From an uncultured Lachnospiraceae bacterium (GTDB taxonomy: Bacteria > Bacillota > Clostridia > Lachnospirales > Lachnospiraceae), in contig CAMWKA010000150.1 of the NCBI GenBank assembly GCA_947174725.1, forward strand, positions 1 through 5,342: a DNA stretch of 5,342 nt, written 5' to 3'. Both the position numbers and the translations under genes were made by a program. Shown here in pieces: positions 1 through 5,342 of the stretch (positions are counted from its first letter, which is position 1; each line of letters starts with the position of its first letter). A model generated the notes under the pieces. It made no database searches, was not told where the DNA came from, and saw only the letters and a list, made by a program, of their open reading frames with translations.

Positions 1-96
1 AATGTTAAGAATTTCTAATTTCCTTCCAAATGCACATGCACAGATTATGATTTGTACAGCCCGTCGTATCATTTCTTTAAAGGTATCTTTTGACAC
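1..96 (-). CDS. Possible 5' end of a further operon gene (unrecognised, cut by the window edge)
   Basis: A GTG at 96-94 opens a frame that stays free of stops for all 32 codons to the window edge. It begins VSKDTFKEMIRRAVQ and continues through a hydrophobic, cysteine-containing stretch. AGGA (105-102) lies 5 bases upstream, overlapping the exporter stop codon, and the gap to that stop is only 7 bases, which would suit an operon. Against it, the stretch is AT-rich like a spacer, 32 open codons are not rare by chance, the GTG sits in a hairpin stem, and I recognise no family. An ATG at 72-70 in the same frame is an alternative start with a poorer ribosome binding site. Confidence 0.22.
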   Translation of the reverse strand, partial: MSKDTFKEMIRRAVQIIICACAFGRKLEILNI

Positions 97-98
97 CT
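81..98 (-). terminator. Small hairpin after the exporter operon, weak as a terminator
   Basis: In minus-strand RNA, AGGUGUC (98-92) pairs with GAUACCU (87-81) around an AAAA loop, seven pairs including one G-U. It begins 6 bases after the exporter stop codon. Only three U residues follow (81-79) before AAAG, so intrinsic termination would be weak. It may instead be a chance stem, or it may cover the possible GTG start at 96-94. Confidence 0.25.
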
Positions 99-103
99 GA
101 ATC

Positions 104-1846
104 CTAAGTTTCAAACTGACTGTTATACAGCTTCGCGTAAAAACCATCCTGCTCCAGCAGGCTTTCATGGTTACCCTGCTCTACGATATGTCCGTCGCGC
201 ATAACCAGAATAATGTCCGCCTCACGGATCGTCGAAAGCCGGTGCGCTACGATAAAGCTGGTCCTGCCCTGCATCATTCTGGCAAATGCGTTCTGTATCT
301 TGATCTCCGTTCTGGTGTCAATGGAACTCGTCGCCTCGTCCAAAATCAGCATCGGCGGCAGCGCAAGCATCACTCTGGTAATACAAATCAGCTGTTTCTG
401 TCCCTGCGACAAAGTACCTTCATTTTCTCCGATTACAGTATCATATCCATGCTCCAACCGGCGGATAAAACTATGCGCATGGGAAGCCTTAGCTGCTGCC
501 ACGATCTCCTCCTCTGTAGCATCCGGCTTTCCCATAATAATATTATCCCGGATGGTACCGTTCATCAGCCACGTTTCCTGTAATACCATACCAAAAGAAG
601 TCCGAAGGCTCTTTCTGGTCATCTCGCGGATATTCGTTCCATCCACCGCAATGCTTCCCTGATTCACATCATAGAAACGCATCAAAAGATTGATCAGCGT
701 CGTCTTTCCGCATCCTGTGGGTCCAACGATCGCAATACGCTGTCCGGGCTTTACCGTAAGATTCAGGTCTTCGATCAGGCTGCGTTCCGGCACATAAGAG
801 AATCCCACATGCTCCAGTTTCAGACTGCCCCTGACATCATGGAGTGTCACCGCATGCTCTGCTTCCGGAACCTGCGGTTCTTCTTCAATCAACTCAAAGA
901 TACGTCCTGCACAGGCGATGGCATTTTGAAGTTCCGTGATCACACCGGAAATCTCATTGAACGGCTTTGTATATTGATTTGCATAGCTTAAAAGACAGGA
1001 TAACTGCCCCACTGTCAATACCCCGCCTGTACCAATGACCGTCATGGAACCTGCCAGCGCCACTCCGGTATATACCAGTGAATTGACAAATCTGGTAGAA
1101 GGATTGGTTGTAGAGGAAAAGAAAATCGCCCGAAGGGACGCTTTCTGCAGCCGTCCGTTGATCTCATCAAACTGCTCCATAGCATCGTCCTCATAGGAAA
1201 ATGCCTGCAATACCTTCTCATTCCCAATCATTTCATCGATTAAGGTGGTCTGCTCCGCCCTTGTTTCCGACTGCAGGCGGAACATATCATATGTCTTTTT
1301 CGCAATAAACGCCGCCACAAATAAGGATACCGGCGTGATCAGGACGACGATCAGCGTCACCTGAACATTAATACTAAACATCAAAACCAATGTTCCAACG
1401 ATGGTAAGCACACCGGTAAAAAGCTGGGTAAATCCCATCAACAGACCATCCGCAAATTGATCTACATCCGCGATCACGCGACTGACGATCTCGCCTGCAG
1501 GGTGTGCGTCGATATAGGAAAGAGGAAGCCTCTCTATCTTTTCAAATGCCTCTCTCCGGATATCCCTTACCACATCAAAGGTAATCTTATTGTTACATGT
1601 ATTCATGATATACTGCGCCACGATCGTCACGCCGATCACGGTCAGCATCCTGTTGATGATCTTGGAAAGCCCGTCAAAATCGACCTGACCTTTTGCCACG
1701 ATCATGTCGATGGCATCGCCGGTCAGGATCGGCAGGACCAATGCCAGAAGTGCGGAAACCGCCGCCATAACCAGCGAGAGAATGAGAAGTCCCCAATATC
1801 TGCTGATATAATGCAGAACCTTTTTGATAATATCACGGTTACGCAT
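104..1846 (-). CDS. ABC exporter half-transporter, catalytic ATP-site subunit
   Basis: This 580-residue half-transporter has a six-helix membrane domain (roughly residues 15-305, hydrophobic segments near 17-40, 66-82, 136-157, 162-182 and 256-276) followed by an ATPase domain. Walker A is GPTGCGKTT (375-383), the Q-loop is Gln423 in VLQET, the signature is LSQGQ (479-483), Walker B is MLILDE (499-504) with catalytic Glu504, the D-loop is SSID (507-510), and the switch His535 is in VAHR. The catalytic residues are all canonical. Only the signature departs from LSGGQ, and it faces the partner's degenerate site. With the upstream subunit it should form one heterodimeric exporter in the cytoplasmic membrane. 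The start overlaps the previous gene by 8 bases (ATGCGTAA) and has a GGGAGG site. The substrate is not readable from sequence; multidrug export is the usual annotation for such pairs. The frame ends at TAG (106-104). Confidence 0.93.
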   Translation of the reverse strand: MRNRDIIKKVLHYISRYWGLLILSLVMAAVSALLALVLPILTGDAIDMIVAKGQVDFDGLSKIINRMLTVIGVTIVAQYIMNTCNNKITFDVVRDIRREAFEKIERLPLSYIDAHPAGEIVSRVIADVDQFADGLLMGFTQLFTGVLTIVGTLVLMFSINVQVTLIVVLITPVSLFVAAFIAKKTYDMFRLQSETRAEQTTLIDEMIGNEKVLQAFSYEDDAMEQFDEINGRLQKASLRAIFFSSTTNPSTRFVNSLVYTGVALAGSMTVIGTGGVLTVGQLSCLLSYANQYTKPFNEISGVITELQNAIACAGRIFELIEEEPQVPEAEHAVTLHDVRGSLKLEHVGFSYVPERSLIEDLNLTVKPGQRIAIVGPTGCGKTTLINLLMRFYDVNQGSIAVDGTNIREMTRKSLRTSFGMVLQETWLMNGTIRDNIIMGKPDATEEEIVAAAKASHAHSFIRRLEHGYDTVIGENEGTLSQGQKQLICITRVMLALPPMLILDEATSSIDTRTEIKIQNAFARMMQGRTSFIVAHRLSTIREADIILVMRDGHIVEQGNHESLLEQDGFYAKLYNSQFET

Positions 1847-3590
1847 TTGCCACGCCTCCCTTCGCCTCTTTCTTAAACTGGGAGTCGTAGATCTCCTTAT
1901 AGACTTCGCACGTCTTTAAAAGCTCCTCATGAGTTCCAAGTCCTGCCGCTTCTCCATCCTCCAGAACAAGGATCTGATCGGCATGCATCATGGAAGCTGT
2001 CCGCTGCGACACGATAAATAACGTGGGCGGATCTTCCATCTCCCGGATCGCCTTACGCAGCGCCGCATCCGTCGCATAATCAAGCGCCGACGCACTATCG
2101 TCTAAGATCAGGATCTTGGGATGCTTTACGATCGCCCTTGCAATCGCCAGCCTCTGTCTCTGCCCGCCCGAAAAATTCTTTCCGCCCTGCGCCACTTCCG
2201 CGTCCAGGCCTCCGTCCTTCTGTAGGACAAATTCCTTCGCCTGCGCAATCTCCAGCGCCTTCATGATCTCCTCATCCGTGGCATCTTTTTTTCCCCACTG
2301 CATATTGCTGCGGATCGTACCGGTAAATAACACGGACTTCTGCGGTACGATGCCGATCTTATCCCGCAGTGTCTGATAACGGTACTCTTTCACGTCCACG
2401 CCGTCCACGCGTACCGTCCCTTTGGTAACGTCATAAAACCGGGGAATCAGATTGATAAGCGTCGTCTTACCGGATCCGGTGCCGCCGATAATGCCAATCA
2501 CGGAACCTTTTTTCACCTCCAATGTAATCCCCTGCAAAGATTCTTCGGATGCATTGCAATACCTGACAGATACATCAGCAAATTCCACGGCGCAGCTGTC
2601 ATTTACCACACGTCCATCCCCGCCGTCGTACGTTCCCTCCGTCATGGAGGACTGTATCTGCAGCACTCCTGAGATTCTTCCCGCACATGCCACTGCCTTC
2701 GTCACTGTAATGATCAGGTTTGCCAGTTTGATCAGTTCAATCAGGATCTGTGACATATAATTAACAAGAGCAACCACCTCACCCTGCGTGATAACTCCCT
2801 GATCCACCTGAACCGCCCCACGGTACACCAGCCAGATAATGCCGGCATTGATGATGGCAAAGGTCAGCGGATTCATCAATGCGGAGATACTTCCCACCGC
2901 CGTCTGTATTCCCACCAGTTCATGATTGGCTTTCTCAAAACGGCTGATCTCCTCTTCCTCCTTGGAGAATGCCCGTATCACCCTGACGCCGGTCAGATTC
3001 GCCCTCGTTCTGGACAGGACCTGATCCAACGCATTCTGTACCTTTCGGTACATCGGTATCGTCAAAAGCATGATTCCATACACAACAATGGACAGCAAGG
3101 GAATGACTACCACAAACACGACCGCCGCTTTGACATTGATCGTAAATGCCATGATCATCGCGCCAAAAACGATAAACGGAGATCTTAAAAACAAACGGAG
3201 CGTCAGATTCACACCGGACTGCAGCTGATTGATATCGCTTGTCATACGGGTGACCATCGTAGACGTCCCAATCGTATCGATCTCCGAATAAGACAATCCC
3301 TGAATATGGTGGAACAGTGCCTGCTTTACCCTTGCCGAAAAGCCTACCGCCGCCTTCGCTGAAAAAAACTGTGCCGTCAATGAGCATACCAGTCCGATAA
3401 TGCCCAGCACCACCATGATCAGGCACATTTTTACAATATATGCCCTGTCCCCTTCTGCGATACCCACATCAATGATTTGCACCACAACAAGCGGTATCAG
3501 AAGTTCAAAAGAAGCCTCCAGTAATTTAAACAGAGGCCCCAGTACACATTCTTTGCCATATCCTTTAAAATATTTGAACAATGCTTTCAT
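1839..3590 (-). CDS. ABC exporter half-transporter, degenerate ATP-site subunit
   Basis: This 583-residue protein has a type IV ABC exporter layout: an N-terminal six-helix membrane domain (about residues 17-305, clear hydrophobic stretches near 17-42, 54-75, 131-150 and 156-178) fused to a C-terminal nucleotide-binding domain. Walker A is GGTGSGKTT (369-377), the Q-loop is Gln417 in VPQK, the signature is FSGGQ (473-477), and Walker B is ILILDD (493-498). The usual catalytic Glu after Walker B is Asp498, and the usual switch histidine is Gln529 in IVSQR. Both changes mark the degenerate-site subunit of heterodimeric exporters such as TM287/TM288 or BmrC/BmrD. Its own Walker motifs should bind ATP but hydrolyse it poorly, while its normal FSGGQ completes the active site with the partner. 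The last bases overlap the partner's start by 8 bases. A multidrug or lipid-like substrate is a family inference only. Confidence 0.93.
   Translation of the reverse strand: MKALFKYFKGYGKECVLGPLFKLLEASFELLIPLVVVQIIDVGIAEGDRAYIVKMCLIMVVLGIIGLVCSLTAQFFSAKAAVGFSARVKQALFHHIQGLSYSEIDTIGTSTMVTRMTSDINQLQSGVNLTLRLFLRSPFIVFGAMIMAFTINVKAAVVFVVVIPLLSIVVYGIMLLTIPMYRKVQNALDQVLSRTRANLTGVRVIRAFSKEEEEISRFEKANHELVGIQTAVGSISALMNPLTFAIINAGIIWLVYRGAVQVDQGVITQGEVVALVNYMSQILIELIKLANLIITVTKAVACAGRISGVLQIQSSMTEGTYDGGDGRVVNDSCAVEFADVSVRYCNASEESLQGITLEVKKGSVIGIIGGTGSGKTTLINLIPRFYDVTKGTVRVDGVDVKEYRYQTLRDKIGIVPQKSVLFTGTIRSNMQWGKKDATDEEIMKALEIAQAKEFVLQKDGGLDAEVAQGGKNFSGGQRQRLAIARAIVKHPKILILDDSASALDYATDAALRKAIREMEDPPTLFIVSQRTASMMHADQILVLEDGEAAGLGTHEELLKTCEVYKEIYDSQFKKEAKGGVANA
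1855..1860 (-). promoter_or_regulatory. Ribosome binding site of the second exporter gene, inside the first
   Basis: GGGAGG on the minus strand lies 8 bases before the ATG at 1846-1844. It sits within the last codons of the upstream exporter gene (encoding the KGGVANA tail). This suits translational coupling and fixes the start of the downstream subunit. Confidence 0.8.
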
Positions 3591-3602
3591 TTTTTAAACA
3601 TG

Positions 3603-3609
3603 TTCCTTT
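3603..3609 (-). promoter_or_regulatory. Ribosome binding site of the first exporter gene, with long spacing
   Basis: AAAGGAA on the minus strand lies 12 bases from the exporter ATG (3590-3588), longer than usual. Another ATG at 3601-3599 lies only one base after it and opens a four-codon frame (MFKK, then TGA) whose stop overlaps the exporter start as ATGA. No in-frame exporter start exists further upstream, because a TAA lies two codons before the ATG. The start at 3590 is therefore fixed even though the spacing is poor. Confidence 0.5.
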
Positions 3610-3632
3610 CATTACCTACGGCGGGTCTAGCT

Positions 3633-4193
3633 CTATTTCCAAGTATCCGTATACATGATCTTCGCCGCCATGTCATCTGCATTTTTCTCATCCGTCAAAA
3701 GCGCCAGCAGCCTCAGCGCAAATGCTATGGAAGTTCCCATGCCTCTGGATGTGATCACATGCCCATCTACAGATACTTTATCAAACGAAACCTTTGCGCC
3801 TGTCAGCTGATCCTCCATGCCTCCATAGCATCCTGCCTTTCTTCCCTGCAGGATACCTCGATGACCCAGGATCGTCGGCGCCGCGCAGATCGCCGCCACA
3901 TATTTTTCTTTTGCATGGAACTCATCCACTTTCTCCATCAGGGGAGCACAATTTTCCAGATTTTCTTTTCCCTTCAATCCTCCGGGAAGAACGATCATAT
4001 CCACGTCCGCAAAATCCAGTTCCTCAAAAAGGATATCTGCCTTCACCTCAATATTGTGGGAGCCCATCACTGCAAGCCTTCCCATGATAGAAACCATGAC
4101 AGTTTCAACGCCGCCCCGGCGTAAAATATCTACGACTGTCAGACCCTCTATTTCCTCAAATCCATCCGCTAACATTACTGCTATTTTTCCCAT
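3633..4193 (-). CDS. DJ-1/PfpI family protein (YajL/ThiJ-like)
   Basis: This is a 186-residue cytoplasmic protein of the DJ-1/PfpI superfamily. The N-terminus reads MGKIAVMLADGFEEIEG. Glu16 sits where the conserved Glu18 of human DJ-1 lies, and Cys103 in AAICAAPTIL is the nucleophile-elbow cysteine equivalent to DJ-1 Cys106. Two other family blocks are present: IVLPGG (67-72) and ITSRGMGTSIAFAL (147-160). The length matches the single-domain DJ-1/YajL clade. Members are linked to oxidative or carbonyl stress, with glyoxalase, deglycase and chaperone activities reported and debated; older annotations call them ThiJ. The substrate cannot be read from sequence. The ATG has an AAAGGAG site 11 bases upstream. 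The gene ends 42 bases before the first exporter gene in the same direction, so co-transcription is likely. Several cysteines (77, 103, 122) could be redox-active, but only Cys103 is placed by the family motif. Confidence 0.9.
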   Translation of the reverse strand: MGKIAVMLADGFEEIEGLTVVDILRRGGVETVMVSIMGRLAVMGSHNIEVKADILFEELDFADVDMIVLPGGLKGKENLENCAPLMEKVDEFHAKEKYVAAICAAPTILGHRGILQGRKAGCYGGMEDQLTGAKVSFDKVSVDGHVITSRGMGTSIAFALRLLALLTDEKNADDMAAKIMYTDTWK

Positions 4194-4204
4194 ATAATGT
4201 TACG

Positions 4205-4211
4205 CTCCTTT
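4205..4211 (-). promoter_or_regulatory. Ribosome binding site of the DJ-1 family gene
   Basis: AAAGGAG on the minus strand, 11 bases upstream of the ATG at 4193-4191. It is a strong Shine-Dalgarno match at slightly long spacing and supports this ATG as the start. Confidence 0.75.
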
Positions 4212-4263
4212 CTTTTTGCTTATTTATTTTAGGGTTTAGTTGCGTCTTTCATTCCTTTTGTCC

Positions 4264-4362
4264 GGTTTACATAACTCTTTGTTCGAATCTCTATGTTCCA
4301 AAAAAATCATAAATGAAATCATTTTTGGAACTTAGAGATTCAAACCGCAGGTTATGTAAACC
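4264..4362. repeat. Long imperfect inverted repeat (41-base arms, 17-base loop)
   Basis: The arms are 4264-4304 and 4322-4362. The outer 12 bases (GGTTTACATAAC at 4264-4275 against 4351-4362) pair perfectly. A 5-by-5 internal loop follows (4276-4280 and 4346-4350). Then 4281-4293 pairs with 4333-4345 with one C/A mismatch (4284/4342) that becomes a G-U wobble in minus-strand RNA. One T/T mismatch (4294/4332) follows, and 4295-4304 pairs perfectly with 4322-4331. About 35 of 41 positions pair. Weaker complementarity continues outward: TTTGTCC at 4257-4263 with 4367-4373, and TTTCAT at 4247-4252 with 4377-4382. There is no U-run after the stem in either direction, so it does not look like a standard terminator. 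It could be a structured leader, a small dispersed inverted-repeat element, or an operator-like cruciform. Confidence 0.85.
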
Positions 4363-4402
4363 TCATGGGCAAATCTATGAAACGAATACTCAGCAATACT
4401 TA

Positions 4403-4431
4403 ATAATAAACACTTGGGTTTTTACAATCAA
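4403..4431 (-). promoter_or_regulatory. Candidate sigma-A type promoter after dapL
   Basis: On the minus strand, TTGATT (4431-4426, four of six matches to TTGACA) is followed after exactly 17 bases by TATTAT (4408-4403, five of six matches to TATAAT). It begins 9 bases past the dapL stop and would start RNA near 4396. That would give the DJ-1/exporter operon a leader of about 200 bases that includes the long inverted repeat. The region is AT-rich, so a chance match is quite possible. No clearly better promoter was found nearer the DJ-1 gene. Confidence 0.4.
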
Positions 4432-4439
4432 ATTTATGA

Positions 4440-5342
4440 TCACATGGCTTTGATCCTTGCTAATGCTTCTACCGTATTCTCATAGCTGCCAAATGCCGTC
4501 AGCCTGAAATAATGCTCACCGCTGGGTCCGAATCCGGAACCCGGTGTACCGACCACATTGGCATGTTCCAGAAGATGGTCAAAAAATTCCCAGCTTGTCA
4601 TATTGTCCGGTGTTTTTAACCAGATATAGGGCGCGTTCACACCGCCGGACGCCTCATAACCGGCTTCCTTTAGGCCGTTCAGAATATAGGCCGCATTCTT
4701 CATATAATAGGCTACCTGTTCTTTTAACTGTGCTTTTCCTTCCGCGGAATAGACCGCCTCTCCGGCACGCTGGACGATATACGGCGCACCGTTATATTTC
4801 GTGCCATGCCGCCTTGCCCAGAGAGAATGAAGCGCGACATCGCCGCATTTCAAATCTTTGGGAATCACCGTATATCCAAGGCGGACGCCGGTAAACCCTG
4901 CATTCTTAGAAAAGGAATGGAGCTCGATTGCGCATGTCCTTGCCCCATCACATTCATAAATGCTGTGCGGCACATCCGTCTCCGTAATATAAGCTTCGTA
5001 AGCGGCGTCATAAATGATGACTGCGCCAATCTTATTTGCATAATCCACCCACTCCTGAAGCTGCGGCTTTGTGATCGTGGAACCGGTGGGATTGTTGGGG
5101 AAACAAAGATAAATCAGATCCGGTGCCTCCTTAGGAATCACAGGGGCAAATCCACTATCCGCCGTACAAGGCATATAGATCACATTGCTCCATATCTCTG
5201 TTTTCGCATCATAATTGCCTGTCCTGCCCGCCATAACATTCGTATCCACATAAACCGGATATACGGGATCGCAGACTGCAATCTTACTGTCCTGCGCAAA
5301 AATCTCCTGAATATTGCCGGAATCACTTTTCGCCCCGTCGGA
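4440..5342 (-). CDS. dapL: LL-diaminopimelate aminotransferase, 3' part (5' end outside the window)
   Basis: DapL is a PLP-dependent cytosolic aminotransferase that converts tetrahydrodipicolinate plus glutamate to LL-2,6-diaminopimelate plus 2-oxoglutarate. This short-cuts the succinylase and acetylase branches of lysine and peptidoglycan synthesis. The frame is open from the window edge to a TGA stop, giving 300 residues, and the first visible residues are [12 protein letters not shown]. Numbering within the fragment: [11 protein letters not shown] at 25-34, FPNNPTG at 81-87, the cofactor-contact segment [10 protein letters not shown] at 109-118 with Asp112, the Schiff-base Lys146 in [12 protein letters not shown], and the carboxylate-binding Arg280 in HYFRLTAFG. 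The family is usually about 400-410 residues, so roughly 100 N-terminal residues lie beyond position 5342. A GTG at 5247-5249 is internal, because conserved family sequence continues upstream of it. The motifs fit DapL better than a generic class I/II aminotransferase. No break or missing catalytic residue is seen. Confidence 0.95.
   Translation of the reverse strand, partial: SDGAKSDSGNIQEIFAQDSKIAVCDPVYPVYVDTNVMAGRTGNYDAKTEIWSNVIYMPCTADSGFAPVIPKEAPDLIYLCFPNNPTGSTITKPQLQEWVDYANKIGAVIIYDAAYEAYITETDVPHSIYECDGARTCAIELHSFSKNAGFTGVRLGYTVIPKDLKCGDVALHSLWARRHGTKYNGAPYIVQRAGEAVYSAEGKAQLKEQVAYYMKNAAYILNGLKEAGYEASGGVNAPYIWLKTPDNMTSWEFFDHLLEHANVVGTPGSGFGPSGEHYFRLTAFGSYENTVEALARIKAM

Noticed and set aside
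213..662. A 149-codon plus-strand open frame antisense to the ATPase domain of the second exporter subunit.
   Set aside because: It lies wholly opposite the conserved Walker, signature and switch motifs, and its composition is that of an antisense shadow.
2935..3426. A 163-codon minus-strand open frame inside the first exporter gene.
   Set aside because: It is an alternative-frame shadow of a gene whose exporter motifs are continuous and clear, and it has no recognisable protein features.
3600..4124. A 174-codon plus-strand open frame antisense to the DJ-1 family gene.
   Set aside because: The opposite strand encodes an intact DJ-1 protein with catalytic motifs. The plus-strand product is low in family-like features, rich in Cys, His and Arg as antisense shadows tend to be, and has no clear ribosome binding site.
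4279..4300. GTTCGAATC at 4281-4289 followed by TTCCA resembles the T-loop and CCA end of a tRNA, suggesting a tRNA gene or fragment.
   Set aside because: The bases flanking the loop do not form a five-pair T-stem, the distance to CCA is too short for an acceptor strand, and no D-arm or anticodon arm can be built. The motif is explained by the inverted repeat.
4264..4362. Reading the long inverted repeat as the rho-independent terminator of dapL.
   Set aside because: Neither strand has a U-run directly after the stem, the stem is much longer than usual, and the pairing is AT-rich with a five-base internal loop. Some termination or stalling cannot be excluded.
4440..5249. Taking the dapL product as a complete 269-residue protein starting at the GTG at 5249.
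   Set aside because: The frame is open to the window edge, and the 31 residues upstream ([12 protein letters not shown] to DPVYPVY) are recognisable DapL sequence. The gene is truncated by the window, not short.
1..5342. Mobile element, CRISPR array, toxin-antitoxin or phage-defence genes.
   Set aside because: No transposase, integrase, regularly spaced direct repeats, small toxin/antitoxin pair or nuclease/helicase motifs were seen. Apart from the spacer palindrome, the window is accounted for by common metabolic, stress and transport genes.

Overview
The window looks like chromosomal DNA from a low-to-mid GC Firmicute, most likely a gut Clostridia of the Lachnospiraceae type. The reasons are an LL-diaminopimelate aminotransferase of the dapL type, AGGA/GGAGG ribosome binding sites, an overlapping two-gene ABC exporter, and AT-rich spacers between moderately GC-balanced genes. 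The assignment to Lachnospiraceae is inference from protein style, not a database result. All supported genes lie on the minus strand, so transcription runs from high to low coordinates.

Layout in transcription order: (1) 5342-4440, the last 300 codons of dapL (lysine and peptidoglycan precursor synthesis), cut by the right edge of the window. (2) 4439-4194, a 246-base AT-rich spacer with a candidate promoter just after the dapL stop, then an unusually long imperfect inverted repeat (core 4264-4362, weaker extension to 4247-4382), then the ribosome binding site of the next gene. (3) 4193-3633, a DJ-1/PfpI-family protein with the family's conserved Glu and nucleophilic Cys. (4) 3590-1839 and 1846-104, two half-size ABC exporters overlapping by 8 bases, which together should form one heterodimeric exporter with one degenerate and one canonical ATP site. 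(5) 103-1, an AT-rich edge with a small hairpin and a possible but weakly supported start of another gene.

The DJ-1 gene and the exporter pair are probably one transcription unit (42-base gap, then an 8-base overlap), driven either from the candidate promoter after dapL or by read-through from dapL. A reasonable reading is a stress or detoxification unit: a cytoplasmic DJ-1-type protein plus a membrane exporter of unknown, possibly multidrug, substrate. No regulator gene, phage gene, transposase, CRISPR array, tRNA or rRNA is visible.

The proteins are ordinary members of known families, and I see no new multi-gene system here. The least explained part is the palindromic spacer. It could be a structured leader RNA of the DJ-1/exporter operon, a dispersed non-coding repeat, or both.
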